Source: Stenotrophomonas sp. BIO128-Bstrain
Lineage (GTDB): Bacteria > Pseudomonadota > Gammaproteobacteria > Xanthomonadales > Xanthomonadaceae
Reading direction: 5' to 3'
DNA: 64,000 nucleotides
Assembly: GCF_030128875.1 (NCBI RefSeq)
Contig: NZ_CP124620.1
Span: forward strand, 2,728,001-2,792,000
The notes beneath the pieces were generated by a model. That model was given only the letters and a program-made list of their open reading frames with translations, was not told where the DNA came from and did no database searches. Positions 52,458-62,800 of the stretch are shown piece by piece (position 1 is the first letter of the stretch; each line of letters starts with the position of its first letter). The position numbers and the translations under genes are program-made.

Positions 52458-53754
52458 CACCCACCTTCTTATCGTTATTGCGAGCAAGTGCGCTGCCAAG
52501 CAGTCGCATGGCCTTGTCGGCCTGTTCACGGATATGACGCTCGTTATAGACCTTGCCCGACTCCTTGTTGCGATGTCCATTGAGGTGTGCACGAATGTCC
52601 TGCTCGCGACCCTCCCTAATGATCTGCTCGGCGTCATTGGAACGCGACGCTGCATTGTGTTGATCAATCGCTAGCGACAGCGCGTAATTCATGTGATGGC
52701 GCAGTGCATGAGGATGTATGCCCGCCAGTTCTGGCGAGACCGCGCTGACTCGCTCGATGACTCGGTACAGGCCATTCTTCGACAGCGGCCTCCCAAAGGT
52801 CTTCCCGGCCTTGTGCGATACGAAAACGTAGGGATGTCGTCGCGCTCCAGGAATGCGTGCACGCACTTCAAGGATGTAGTGCTGGACCAGCTTTGCGAGC
52901 TCGTCCGAGATCGGCAGAATGCGCTCTTTCGTTTTGCTGGTCGGCTGATAAGCGCGAGGATCGTGCACGTCATCGTGATTGCGTCGAACGCTGACGCTTG
53001 GCTCGTGCCCAAGATGAAACTGCTCCACCCAAAGGCTGAGCAGTTCGCCCGTTCGCATGCCGGTGACTCGATACAACTCGATGATGATCGCATTCCGCAG
53101 CTGGATCGTCGGATCGCTGAACGGGTTCTCGTCGCTCCCGATGGCGATGACTTCCCGCAGCCGCTTGACCACCCCTGGATCAGGCGACTTCTCGACCGGC
53201 GTCTGAATGAGTCCGTGCTTGGACCCTCGTGGGCGGTGCTTTCGAATGCGCTTGCCCATCTCAGCCAAATCGTGCGCAAACTCCGCAGAGTTGCGATGCT
53301 GGATGATGACGCCGCCGAGGAACTCCAGGTAGTCCGCGATCGTCGTCATGCGGTTGTAGGCCACTCGCTGGGTCACCGAGGGACGCGCCACCGTCGGGCC
53401 TACCCGTGCATCAGAAAAGGCCACCACGTTGCCCGAGCGCACTTCGGTGTCTTCTCTAGCGCCCACATATCGCATGTCCAGCTTCGCGAAATCGCGCAGC
53501 GACACGATGTCTGGCAACGAAAGGAACGTCCCACCCGTGAACTCGTCAACGAGGTTGCGTCCTTCCTGCATCTCCCATCGAAGGAGCACCTGGATGTGCG
53601 TGAGAGCGTTTCGAATCGTATTGACGGCCGCTCCGGCGTTGCGCAACTGCGCCGTCGCAAAGAGCGTCGGGTAGAACACAGGAAGCCCCTGATCGTCCAG
53701 CAGAAGTGGCACGCGCTCACCTTGATTCATCACGCGCATCGCAAGCGAGGACAT
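52441..53754 (-). CDS. ginA: GinA-like tyrosine recombinase (phage integrase family)
   Basis: 437 aa. A clear integrase catalytic domain: Arg in TGMRTGELLSLWVEQF, Lys in QPTSKTKERILPIS, HxxR in HPHALRHHMNYAL, and HLNGHRNKESGKVYNERH with the probable Tyr nucleophile. It is first in the ginABCD-like operon. The start (ATG 53754) lies 138 bp from the ssb end, behind a short AT-rich stretch; its Shine-Dalgarno sequence is weak. Composition is less GC-rich than the neighbouring chromosome, consistent with an acquired island border. Confidence 0.8.
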   Translation of the reverse strand: MSSLAMRVMNQGERVPLLLDDQGLPVFYPTLFATAQLRNAGAAVNTIRNALTHIQVLLRWEMQEGRNLVDEFTGGTFLSLPDIVSLRDFAKLDMRYVGAREDTEVRSGNVVAFSDARVGPTVARPSVTQRVAYNRMTTIADYLEFLGGVIIQHRNSAEFAHDLAEMGKRIRKHRPRGSKHGLIQTPVEKSPDPGVVKRLREVIAIGSDENPFSDPTIQLRNAIIIELYRVTGMRTGELLSLWVEQFHLGHEPSVSVRRNHDDVHDPRAYQPTSKTKERILPISDELAKLVQHYILEVRARIPGARRHPYVFVSHKAGKTFGRPLSKNGLYRVIERVSAVSPELAGIHPHALRHHMNYALSLAIDQHNAASRSNDAEQIIREGREQDIRAHLNGHRNKESGKVYNERHIREQADKAMRLLGSALARNNDKKVGDEGKR

Positions 53755-53820
53755 AAGGTCTTTTTCTACATTTACTACATATGAATGACTATACCATTTT
53801 ATTTTACAAAAGTAGTGAGC

Positions 53821-53856
53821 AAAAAATAGAAAAGCCCCTTAGTAGAAGGGGCTTCC
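53821..53856 (-). terminator. Rho-independent terminator of ssb
   Basis: Stem AAGCCCCTT / AAGGGGCTT (53832-53840 / 53846-53854) with a 5-base loop. On the minus strand it is followed by a T-rich run (complement of AAAAAATAGAAA). It lies 40 bp downstream of ssb and marks the boundary between chromosome and recombinase module. Confidence 0.85.
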
Positions 53857-53892
53857 TGTATCCATTAGCTACAAAGCGTGAGGATAGGTGTC

Positions 53893-54432
53893 CTAGAACG
53901 GAATATCGTCATCAGCGAAGTCGTCCATCGGCGGCGCCGACTGCTGCGGAGCCTGCTGCTGCGGGCGCTGCTGGCCGTAGCCACCACCACCACCGCCACG
54001 CTGACCACCACCGCCGCCGCCACCACCGCCGTACTCCTGGCGCGGGGCCTGCTGGCGCTGCGGACGTTCGCCGCCACCGCCACCGCCACCACCGCCTTCA
54101 CGGCCGCCGAGCATCTGCATTTCATCGGCGATGATGTCGGTGGAGTACTTCTCCACGCCATCCTGGCCGGTGTACTTGTCGTAACGCAGGCTGCCTTCGA
54201 CGTAGACCGAGCTGCCCTTGCGCAGGTACTCACCAGCGATCTCGCCGAGCTTGCCGAAGAACACCACGCGGTGCCATTCGGTACGCTCCTGCTGGTTGCC
54301 ATCCTTGTCCTTGCGGACGCTGGTGGTGGCCAGGCTGATGCGGGTGATCGCCATACCGCCCTGGGTGTACTTCACGTCCGGGTCGTTGCCGAGGTTGCCG
54401 ACCAGGATGACTTTATTGATGCCGCGCGCCAT
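53893..54432 (-). CDS. ssb: Single-stranded DNA-binding protein
   Basis: 179 aa. The N-terminal OB fold is typical ([57 protein letters not shown]). A glycine/glutamine-rich linker with two long glycine tracts follows, and the acidic tip [10 protein letters not shown] recruits partner proteins. It coats single-stranded DNA in replication, repair and recombination. Complete and intact; most likely the host copy. The GInt-like module sits immediately behind its terminator. Confidence 0.96.
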   Translation of the reverse strand: MARGINKVILVGNLGNDPDVKYTQGGMAITRISLATTSVRKDKDGNQQERTEWHRVVFFGKLGEIAGEYLRKGSSVYVEGSLRYDKYTGQDGVEKYSTDIIADEMQMLGGREGGGGGGGGGERPQRQQAPRQEYGGGGGGGGGQRGGGGGGYGQQRPQQQAPQQSAPPMDDFADDDIPF

Positions 54433-54744
54433 AGGGTTGCTCTTCCGTTGTCCGAGGGCAGGCCGCAGTCATATCACAGCCCCGGGCGGGGCGCAGATCT
54501 GCCGGGCCGCCCTTGGGAGAATTGGGGGGATCCAGATTGCACCATCTTATCATCGCCGCCGTCCCCGACCCTGTCGGAATTCCGGCCGGGAACGACCGGA
54601 AACCTGCTCGAGCCATATGCCGCAACGGTGACGGCGGTTCAGTCCCCGCGCCGCAGGGCGCTGGCCGCCAGCCCGAGGGACCTCCCGGCCCCGCCATCAC
54701 GGCGCATGGCATGATGTCGCTTCACCGTCTCCCCGCCTGCTGAA
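54433..54744. other. Divergent intergenic region between ssb and the LacI-type gene
   Basis: 312 bp without a gene. It should contain the promoters of both divergent genes. An inverted repeat TTCCGGCCGGGAACGACC plus GGAA (54581-54602) could be an operator. No obvious consensus -35/-10 is visible in this GC-rich DNA. Confidence 0.45.
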
Positions 54745-55776
54745 ATGACCATCCGCGGTAAAGCCACCTCCCTCGATATCGCCCACCTGGCCGGCGTCTC
54801 CCAGCCCACGGTGTCGCGGGCGCTGCGCGGCAGCCCGATGGTCAACGCCGAAACCCGGCAGCGGATCCTGGCCATCGCCCGGGAGCTGAACTACAAGGTC
54901 GACAAGAACGCCTCCAGCCTGCGCCTGCGCAATGCCGGCACACTGGCCCTGCTGTTCTTCGAAGACCCGACCAATGACGATTCGCTGATCAACCCGTTCT
55001 TCCACGCGATGCTCGGCTCGATCACGCGGGCCTGCGCGCTGCGCGGTTATGACCTGCTGGTCTCCTTCCAGCAGCTGTCCACTGACTGGCAGGCCGATTA
55101 CGAGGACAGCAACAAGGCCGACGGCATCATCCTGCTCGGCTATGGCGATTACCACGAGTCGCGCGAGCGGCTGCAGCGGCTGGTCGAGCAAGGCACCCAC
55201 TTCGTGCGCTGGGGCGCTTCCCTGCCCGACCAGCCCGGTGTCTCGATCGGCAGCGACAACTTCCAGGGCGGTTTCGACATCACCGCCCACCTGCTCGACC
55301 AGGGCTGCCGCCGGATCGCGTTCGTCGGCCACGCTTCCAGCCACTATCCCGAGTTCGAGCAGCGCTATCGCGGCCACGTCGAAGCAATGCGGGCGCGAGG
55401 CCTCACCGCCGAGCCCTCGCTGCAGCACGATGCGATCACCACCGAGCAGTCCGGCTTCGATGCCTGCCAGGCGCTGCTGGCGCGCGGTGAGCGTATCGAT
55501 GGGCTGTGCGCGGCCAGCGACCTGATCGCGATCGGTGCGATGCGCGCCCTGCGCGAGCATGGCCTGCGCGTGCCGGAGGACGTGGCGGTCACCGGCTTCG
55601 ATGACATCCCGCTGGCCGCCTCGGTGTCCCCGCCGCTGTCCACAGTGCAGCAGGACACCAAGCAGGCCGGGCACCTGCTGGTGGAAAAGCTGTTGGCGCT
55701 GATCGACGGCCAGCCGGTGGAAGGCCAGAGCATCGCGGTGAAGCAGGTGCTGCGGGAATCCTCGCTGCGCCGCTGA
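54745..55776 (+). CDS. LacI/GalR-family transcriptional regulator
   Basis: 343 aa. The N-terminal helix-turn-helix and hinge are canonical (SLDIAHLAGVSQPTVSRALR, ILAIARELNYKVDKNASSLR). The periplasmic-binding-protein-like effector domain follows (ADGIILLGYGDYHESR, GCRRIAFVGHASSHYPEFEQ, DVAVTGFDDIPLAASVSPPL). Such proteins repress sugar-use genes until a sugar or derivative binds. No sugar operon is adjacent in this window, so the ligand cannot be named. Converges on the serine hydrolase gene. Confidence 0.92.
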   Translation: MTIRGKATSLDIAHLAGVSQPTVSRALRGSPMVNAETRQRILAIARELNYKVDKNASSLRLRNAGTLALLFFEDPTNDDSLINPFFHAMLGSITRACALRGYDLLVSFQQLSTDWQADYEDSNKADGIILLGYGDYHESRERLQRLVEQGTHFVRWGASLPDQPGVSIGSDNFQGGFDITAHLLDQGCRRIAFVGHASSHYPEFEQRYRGHVEAMRARGLTAEPSLQHDAITTEQSGFDACQALLARGERIDGLCAASDLIAIGAMRALREHGLRVPEDVAVTGFDDIPLAASVSPPLSTVQQDTKQAGHLLVEKLLALIDGQPVEGQSIAVKQVLRESSLRR

Positions 55777-55782
55777 GTCCGT

Positions 55783-57279
55783 TCAGGGCACCCGCTGGAA
55801 GCTCAGGCTCTCGAAGCTGAGGGACCGCGCCTGGCCATCGGCCACGTGGAAGGTCAGCCAGTTGCCGCTGTTGGGGATGAACTCGACCCGGACCTGGTCA
55901 AGGTGTTCGCCCGCGGTGGCCACCGCGTCCAGCTGCCCCCAACGCAGCCGCAGTGCCTGGTCACCGGCCGCTTCGACGTTCATCTCGCCGAGCAACGGGT
56001 GCACGTATCTGCCCACGTAGCCATCGCGCGGCAACGTTCGCAGCCACGGGGGTGCCTGGATCGCCTGGCGCTGACGCGCCATGTTCCGCTGCGCCTGGGC
56101 CGCCGTTGCCTGCAGGGCCAGGAAGCGGGCGGCGGAGCTCGCTGCGATCCCCTGCTCATGGAGCAGCACGCCATACACGTGATCGGCGATGAGATTGGTC
56201 AGCGGTGCGCCCAGCAGGTCCTCGTTGTTGAGCACCACCAGTGCGATGTTCTGATCAGGCATGAAGGACAGGTGCGCGTGGAAGCCGGCGAATCCGCCGA
56301 AGTGGTGCAGCAGCCGGTGGCCTTTGTACTGCCCGGTGTACCAGCCCCAGGCATAACCATCGCGCGCGAAGTCCAGATAGCGCGCGCTCAGCGCGACCTG
56401 CCGGTGCTGCGAACGGCTGATCACCTGCGGTGCGAAGGCCGGGGTGCCCGCGCGCGGGAACTGCGCGATCAGGAACCGGGCCAGATCCGGTGCGCTGGCA
56501 ACCATGCCACCGGCCGCCTGCATCGTCCCGTCCGCTTTGCGCAGATACAGGGCCGTGGTCGGTTGCGCGCTGCCGAGTGAGTACGGCTTGGCAAGGGGCC
56601 AGCCTGCCGTTTGGGCACGGCTGATCCGGGTGCTGGTATGGCGCATGCCCAGCGGATCGAACACCGCGCGCTGCAACTGGTCCTGCCACGGCAGCGCGTC
56701 GTGCTGGTCCATCCAGATACTCAGCAGGTTGTAGCCGAGGTTGGTGTAGCCGAAGGTGCCGTGGGGCGCGTCCGGGTCGCGCCGGGTCGCGCCCACCAGC
56801 GCCAGCCGCGAGGCAGCGTCATGCACGCCGCTGAAAGCAGTGGCCCAGACCAAGGCGGGGTTGTCCACGCCTGCGGTATGGGTGAGCAGATCACGCACGG
56901 TGACCGCCTCGGCATCGAGACCTTCCAGGCGCATCTGCGGAAACATCTGCTGGAGCGACATCGCCATGTCGAGCTCACCGGCGGCCTCCCTCTGCAGGGC
57001 GTTCAGCGCGAAGAACGGCTTGGTCGCCGAGGCGATATAGAAGACGGTGTCGGCCGTGACCGGCGTACCGGCGGCAATGTCCGCCAAACCGTAGTAGCCC
57101 TCATGGATCACTTTGCCGTCCTTCACCACCACGACGGCGGTACCGGACGGCAAGCCGGTCGCCGCCTTGGTCTGTTCGATGAGGGCGGACAGCGGGGCGA
57201 AATCGAGCGGCGTGGCGGCGCCGACCGGAGACAGCACGGCCACGGCAAGGCCGGCACAGAGTGCCAGGATGCGTTTCAT
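55783..57279 (-). CDS. Exported serine hydrolase, beta-lactamase class C fold
   Basis: 498 aa with a signal peptide (MKRILALCAGLAVAVLSPVG). Class C motifs: SxxK as SATK in VFYIASATKPFF, YxN as YTN in GTFGYTNLGYNLL, and HxG-type HFGG in RLLHHFGGFAGFHAHL. A ~120-residue C-terminal domain with beta-rich sequence (DGYVGRYVHPLLGEMNVEAA) follows, as in esterase/D-aminopeptidase-like members with a lipocalin-type tail. Substrate could be a peptide, ester or beta-lactam; resistance cannot be inferred. Complete. Confidence 0.88.
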   Translation of the reverse strand: MKRILALCAGLAVAVLSPVGAATPLDFAPLSALIEQTKAATGLPSGTAVVVVKDGKVIHEGYYGLADIAAGTPVTADTVFYIASATKPFFALNALQREAAGELDMAMSLQQMFPQMRLEGLDAEAVTVRDLLTHTAGVDNPALVWATAFSGVHDAASRLALVGATRRDPDAPHGTFGYTNLGYNLLSIWMDQHDALPWQDQLQRAVFDPLGMRHTSTRISRAQTAGWPLAKPYSLGSAQPTTALYLRKADGTMQAAGGMVASAPDLARFLIAQFPRAGTPAFAPQVISRSQHRQVALSARYLDFARDGYAWGWYTGQYKGHRLLHHFGGFAGFHAHLSFMPDQNIALVVLNNEDLLGAPLTNLIADHVYGVLLHEQGIAASSAARFLALQATAAQAQRNMARQRQAIQAPPWLRTLPRDGYVGRYVHPLLGEMNVEAAGDQALRLRWGQLDAVATAGEHLDQVRVEFIPNSGNWLTFHVADGQARSLSFESLSFQRVP

Positions 57280-57419
57280 TCGAGGGTCCTGTTGCAGAGC
57301 AGCCGACAGCGGACCTGCCGGCTGGGGTGGGCGGCCGCATCCGCGGCCTGCGCCGGATGCCGACGGTCAGGCCGCGGCGGACAACCGGCGGGCGATCGGT
57401 CAGCGGGCCGTACGCTGGC

Positions 57420-57746
57420 TTACTTCAAGCGGCGATCCAGCACGAAGTACACCACGTTGCCCAGACCGGTCGCCCCGAGCAGCAGCGCGATCGCACCCGG
57501 CGTGACCCGGTCGATGCCGAGCAGATCGACCAGCCCGAAGGCCAGGGCCAGGGTCAACATCACGCAGCCCCAATGCAGCGCGGCCAGCCGGCGCTTGGTG
57601 GTATCGCCGGCCAGCAGCGAACGCACCAGCTCTTCCGAGCCGCGGGCTTCGACGATACGGCGGCGCGTGTGGCCATCGACCACGCTCTTGATGGCATACA
57701 CGATGCCGAGGATCAGGACGACGGGCAGAATCAGGTTGTAATCCAT
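57420..57746 (-). CDS. Small membrane protein, function unknown
   Basis: 108 aa with three hydrophobic segments: LILPVVLILGIVYAIKSVV, ALHWGCVMLTLALAFGLVDL, and VTPGAIALLLGATGLGNVVY. The basic loop TRRRIVEARGSEELVRSLL lies between the first two. ATG 57746 has a plausible AACGG/GAACG region but no strong Shine-Dalgarno box. It lies divergently from the ECF sigma gene (113 bp apart) and upstream of the serine hydrolase on the same strand. I do not recognise a named family. Confidence 0.7.
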   Translation of the reverse strand: MDYNLILPVVLILGIVYAIKSVVDGHTRRRIVEARGSEELVRSLLAGDTTKRRLAALHWGCVMLTLALAFGLVDLLGIDRVTPGAIALLLGATGLGNVVYFVLDRRLK

Positions 57747-57859
57747 GGTGCGTTCGTTCCGTTGAGGAGGGGCTTGTCCACTGAGATACGGCCACGGCGG
57801 GGTCGGTTGCACGGAACACAGTTGCAACCGGAGAGGCACTCGACGTATCTCTATGGAAC

Positions 57860-58459
57860 ATGCGCACGTCGCCGCCCCCTCCTGCCGACTGTCTCGATGC
57901 CGACCGGAAACTGGTCGACGCCATTCTGTCGCGCCAGCCCGGGGCGTTCGAGCAGCTGGTGCGGGAGTATCAAGGCCTTTGCTGGCGCGTGGTCGATCGC
58001 ATGGTCCGCCACCCCGACGACACCCGCGAGCTGTGTCAGGAAGCCTTCCTGCGCATCCATCAGACGTTGCATCAATACCGCGGCGAGAGCGCACTGAAAT
58101 CCTGGGTCGCGCAGGTTGCCTATTCGATTGCCAAGCGGCACCTGGAACGGCGACGCATCCCGCTGGTGGAGAACACCGTAAGCGACGACGGCACCGCCTT
58201 GATCGATCGGGTCGGCAATGGCATCGATCTGGAAGCCCTGACCAGCGAGCAGGACATCAACGCCCACCTGCATGCGGCCATGGACGCCCTGCCCCCGCTG
58301 CAGCGCACCCTGCTCACGCTCTACCATCTGGAAGAGATCTCCATCGCCGAGATCGCCACCCTCACCGACCTGGCCGAAGGCACCATCAAGAGCCACCTGT
58401 TCCGCAGCCGCAAGCGGCTGCGCGAACTGCTCGAATCCCGCATTGGAGTGCCCGCATGA
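57860..58459 (+). CDS. ECF-type RNA polymerase sigma factor
   Basis: 199 aa. Sigma region 2 (AFEQLVREYQGLCWRVVDRM, DDTRELCQEAFLRIHQTLHQ, SWVAQVAYSIAKRHL) and region 4 helix-turn-helix (LPPLQRTLLTLYHLEEISIA, EIATLTDLAEGTIKSHLFRS) are clear and nothing lies between them, the ECF layout. It overlaps the next gene by ATGA, and that gene encodes a membrane protein likely to be its anti-sigma factor. Probably autoregulated and driving the downstream ABC locus. Confidence 0.92.
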   Translation: MRTSPPPPADCLDADRKLVDAILSRQPGAFEQLVREYQGLCWRVVDRMVRHPDDTRELCQEAFLRIHQTLHQYRGESALKSWVAQVAYSIAKRHLERRRIPLVENTVSDDGTALIDRVGNGIDLEALTSEQDINAHLHAAMDALPPLQRTLLTLYHLEEISIAEIATLTDLAEGTIKSHLFRSRKRLRELLESRIGVPA

Positions 58460-58872
58460 GCAGCACAGACGATTCCCGGATCGACCCCGACGAATGGCAC
58501 GCCCAGGAACGCGGGCTGCGCGCGGCGCTGAGCGGCCAACGCGCCGGACCGTACGCCCCCGATTACCTGCGTATTGCCCAGGCGATCGCCTCTGCGCCGC
58601 AGAGCGGGCCGCCGATGCGCTTCGCCCGCGATGTCGCCGTGCACATCGCCCGGCATGACGCCGGGATCGAACGCTGGGTCTCCCGGGCCCTGCTGGGGGT
58701 GCTGGCGGTCGCGGTGCTGGCGTTGGTTTCGCTGTTCGGCCCGGCATGGTGGCGCGCGATCGAGCACGCCGCGGGCAGCGCGGCGACCGGGTGGCTGCTG
58801 GCTGGCGCAGCCTGCGTGGCGCTGTCGTGGCTGGCGGCCCGTTGGCGGGCGTCCGGCCGGAAGCACCCATGA
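58456..58872 (+). CDS. Membrane protein, probable anti-sigma factor
   Basis: 138 aa. A soluble N-terminal part (DDSRIDPDEWHAQERGLRAA, PMRFARDVAVHIARHD) is followed by two helices (ALLGVLAVAVLALVSLFGPA and AATGWLLAGAACVALSWLAA). Translational coupling to the ECF sigma gene and this topology suggest it holds the sigma factor at the membrane. No zinc motif (HxxxCxxC) is present, so it is not a classical ZAS-type anti-sigma. Assigned by context. Confidence 0.65.
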   Translation: MSSTDDSRIDPDEWHAQERGLRAALSGQRAGPYAPDYLRIAQAIASAPQSGPPMRFARDVAVHIARHDAGIERWVSRALLGVLAVAVLALVSLFGPAWWRAIEHAAGSAATGWLLAGAACVALSWLAARWRASGRKHP

Positions 58873-58940
58873 CTTACGGCGGATGCAGGCTATCTGAATA
58901 GGGCGGATAACCGATCCATCGCCCAGGGGAAGCTGTCCGC

Positions 58941-59834
58941 ATGCTTGAGATCCGCGCGCTGTCCAAGACGTACGCCAATGGGGTCCACGCCCTTGCCGGT
59001 GTCACCCTCGATATTCCCCGCGGCATGTTCGGGCTGCTCGGCCCGAACGGCGCCGGCAAGTCCTCGCTGATGCGCACCCTGGCCACGCTGCAGGAAGCGG
59101 ACAGCGGCACCGCCACGTTGTCGATTCCGGGCGAGGCGAGCATCGATGTACTGCGCGACAAGGACGCCGTGCGCCGACGGCTGGGCTACCTGCCACAGGA
59201 CTTCGGCGTGTACCCGAAGGTCAGCGCACTGGATCTGCTTGAGCATTTCGCAGTGCTCAAGGGCCTCACCCACAAGGCCCAGCGCCGCGAGGTGGTGGAT
59301 GCCCTGCTGCAGCAGGTCAATCTGTGGGACGCGCGCAAGCGCAAGCTGGGCACGTACTCCGGCGGCATGCGCCAGCGCTTCGGCATCGCGCAGGCGCTGC
59401 TCGGCGACCCACGCCTGGTGATCGTCGATGAACCTACTGCGGGGCTCGACCCGGAAGAGCGCAACCGCTTCCTCAACCTGCTTGCCGCGATCGGCGAGAA
59501 CGTGGCGGTGATCCTGTCCACGCACATCGTCGAGGATGTCACCGACCTGTGCCCGAGCATGGCCATCATGAACAAGGGGCAGGTGCTGCTGACCGGCAAG
59601 CCCAGCGATGCGATCGACGCGCTGCAGCACCAGGTCTGGCGCAAGCAGGTGGACGTTGCCGAACTGCCCGCTTATGAAGCCAACCATGTGGTGCTGTCCA
59701 CCCGCCTGGTTGGTGGCCGGCCGGTGATCCACGTGCACAGCGCGACCGACCCCGGCGACGGCTTCGCCGCCGTTGCTCCCGATCTGGAAGACGTTTATTT
59801 CCAGCGACTGCGCCTGCAGTCGCGGGCCGCCTGA
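58941..59834 (+). CDS. ABC transporter ATP-binding protein
   Basis: 297 aa. Walker A GPNGAGKS (34-41), Q-loop in LGYLPQDFGVYPKVSALDLL, signature YSGGMRQR (139-146), Walker B LVIVDEPTAGLD (159-170) and a switch His in ILSTHIVEDV. The C-terminal ~90 residues are variable. It pairs with the permease/aminopeptidase fusion 13 bp downstream. Part of the sigma-factor operon. Confidence 0.93.
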   Translation: MLEIRALSKTYANGVHALAGVTLDIPRGMFGLLGPNGAGKSSLMRTLATLQEADSGTATLSIPGEASIDVLRDKDAVRRRLGYLPQDFGVYPKVSALDLLEHFAVLKGLTHKAQRREVVDALLQQVNLWDARKRKLGTYSGGMRQRFGIAQALLGDPRLVIVDEPTAGLDPEERNRFLNLLAAIGENVAVILSTHIVEDVTDLCPSMAIMNKGQVLLTGKPSDAIDALQHQVWRKQVDVAELPAYEANHVVLSTRLVGGRPVIHVHSATDPGDGFAAVAPDLEDVYFQRLRLQSRAA

Positions 59835-59847
59835 CCGGAGCCCGCCG

Positions 59848-62800
59848 ATGATCGCTGCCTTCTTCCGCTTCGAGCTGCGCGAGCAGCTCCGTTCCCCGCC
59901 GCTGTGGCTGCTGGCGGGCCTGTTCGCGCTGATGGCCTTCGGTGCGGCCTCCTCCGACGCCGTACAGATCGGCGGCGGCGCCGGCAATGTGCACAGCAAT
60001 GCGCCAACCGTGATCGCCTCGATGCTGGGCATCTTCACCCTGCTCGGCATGCTGGTGTCCACGCTGTTCGTCAGCAACGCGTTGCTGCGCGACTTCGATC
60101 TGGGCACCGCCGAGCTGATCTTCGCCAGCCCGATCAAACGCCGCGACTATCTGGCCGGGCGCATCGGTGCGGCCCTGGTCAGCGGGCTGTTGGTCTACAT
60201 GATCATCGCCCTGGGCCTGGCGCTGGGGCCGTTCATGCCTTGGGTGGATCCGGCCCGCATGGGCCCGGTCTCGCTGTACAGCTACGTGTGGGCCTTCGGG
60301 GTGATCGTGATCCCGAACCTGGTCTTCACCACGGCGCTGCTGGCGTTGCTCGCGGCCACCACGCGCTCGATCCTGTGGGTCTACATCGGCGTGATCGGTT
60401 ACTTCGTGCTGTACGGCGTCAGCGCCGCCCTGCTCAGCGACATCGACAACACCTGGGTGGCCGTGTTGAGCGAGCCGCTCGGCCTGCGCGCGCTGTCACG
60501 GACCATCCGCTACTGGTCGGTGGCCGAGCGCAACAGCGGCCTGCCCGCCGTGGCCGGTCAGCTGCTGGCCAACCGCGCGCTGTGGCTGGGCGTGGCGGCC
60601 GTACTGTACGCCGCCACGTTCGCCTTGTTCCGCACCGAACGCAGCGGCAGCGCTGGACGTCGCTGGGGACGCAGGACCGCCCTCGTGACGACCGCGCCCG
60701 CACAGCGGCCGAGCCAGGTCGTAGTGCCCCGCGTGGTGCCGGGCCACGGCGCCGGCACCGCCTGGAGGCAGTTCCTGCACCAGGTCCGCTTCGACACCAG
60801 CGGCGTGCTGCGCAGCGTGCCGTTCCTGGTGCTGCTGGTACTGGGGCTGTGCAACTTCCTGCCCGGCGCGCTGTTCCGCCAGACCCTGTACGGCACGCCG
60901 ATCTGGCCGGTCACCTCGGAGATGCTGACCGCCCTGCAGGGCGCCTACAGCTGGCTGCTGATCATCATCGTGCTGTTCTTCGCCGGCGAGCTGGTCTGGA
61001 AAGAGCGCGCGGCCCGGATCAATGAAGTCACCGATGCGATGCCCGTCCCCAACTGGGTCCCGCTGCTGGCCAAGTTCGCCACGCTGGTGGCGGTGATCGC
61101 CTGCTTCCAGGCGATCGGTGCGCTGGCCGCGATCGCGGTGCAGCTGAGCAAGGGCTACACGCAGATCGAGCCACTGGTGTATCTCAAGACCCTGGCACTG
61201 GACTCGGTCGTCTACCTGTTGATGGGCGGCCTGGCGCTGGTGCTGCAGGTGCTGACCAACAACAAGTTCATCGGCTACGCGCTGCTGATCGTGGTGATGA
61301 TCGGCCAGGCGGTGCTGGGCATGCTCGACTACACCCAGAACCTGTACAACTTCGGCAGCTGGCCGATCGCGCCGTACTCGGACATGAACGGCTACGGCCA
61401 TTTCCTGCCGGGGCAACTGGCTTTCCAGGGCTACTGGGCGCTGTTCCTGCTGGCGCTGCTGTGTGTCGCCTCGGCGTTCTGGGTCCGTGGTGTCGGCACC
61501 AGCCTGCGCCAACGCCTGGTGCTGGCGGGCCGTCGCCTGCGCGGCCCGGCCGGGCTGGGCGGCGCCGTCGCAACGCTGGCCTTCATCGGGCTGGGCGGCT
61601 GGCTGTACTGGAGCACCAACATCCGCAACGAATTCCTCTCGCCGGACCAGCAGCTGGACCTGCAGGCCCGCTACGAGCGTGAACTGTCGCGCTACCGCGA
61701 CCTGCCGCAGCCGCGCATCGTCGCGGTGGACAACCGGATCGACCTGCACCCGGAAACCCAGTCGGTGGTGATCGATGCGTACTGGACGGTGCGCAACACC
61801 CACACCACCCCCATCGCGCAGCTGCACGTGGCGATGAACGACGACAAGCAGCTGACCGCGGTCGACCTGGGCGGCCAGACGCTGGCGATGCATGACGCCG
61901 ACCTGGGCTATCGCATCTACCAGCTGACCGCCCCGCTGCAGCCAGGGGAGGAACGCCGCATCCACTTCCGCGTCAACCAGCATCCGACCGGCATCACCTC
62001 CGATCAGGCGCCAACCGACCTGGTGGAGAATGGCAGTTTCTTCAACAGCCGGCTGCTGCCCTCGTTCGGGTACGACCAGGGCGTGCAGATCACCGACCGC
62101 AACGAACGCCGCAAGCGCGGCCTCGGCGAACCGAGCCGCATGCCCAAGCTGGAGGACCAGGCCGCCCGCGCGAACAATTACGTGACCGACGATGCCGACT
62201 GGCTGGCCTTCCGCAGCACGATCTGCACCGCGCCGGACCAGATCGCGCTGGCGCCGGGCTACCTGCAGCACGAAGCGACCATCAACGGGCGGCGCTGCTT
62301 CAGCTACGCCATGGACCGGCCGATGCTCAACTTCTATGCCTACCTCTCGGCGCGTTGGGAAGTGAAGCGCGCCGCATACAAGGGCATCCCGATCGAGGTG
62401 TACTACGATGCGCGCCACGGCTACAACGTGGACCGCATGATCGAGGCGGTACAGAAGTCGCTGGCGTATTACGAGGCCAACTTCACGCCGTACCAGCACC
62501 GGCAGGTGCGCATCATCGAGTTCCCGGGCTACGCACGTTTCGCCCAGTCGTTTGCCAACACCATCCCCTACTCCGAATCGATCGGCTTCATCGCCGATCT
62601 GCGCAACCGTGACAAGGTGGACTATGTGTTCTACGTGACCGCCCACGAGGTCGCGCACCAGTGGTGGGCGCACCAGGTGATCGGTGCCAACGTGCAGGGC
62701 GCGACGATGTTGTCTGAATCGCTGTCCCAGTACTCGGCGCTGATGGTGATGGAGAAGGAGTACGGCCGGCAGCAGATGCGCCAGTTCCTGAAGACGGAAC

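Noticed and set aside
48842..53754. Classic RIT element or Tn554
   Set aside because: RIT elements have three recombinases of similar, shorter length without a small fourth gene, and Tn554 has two recombinases plus TnpC. Three long recombinases plus one small protein fit the GInt module better, although relationship to Tn554 is likely.
54000..54120. Tandem glycine-codon tracts as a possible microsatellite or frameshift
   Set aside because: The frame stays open and ends in the normal SSB acidic tip; glycine-rich linkers are usual in SSB proteins.
55783..57279. Beta-lactam resistance gene
   Set aside because: Class C motifs are present, but the long C-terminal domain and overall sequence fit the broad serine hydrolase/esterase family. 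Nothing indicates beta-lactamase activity.
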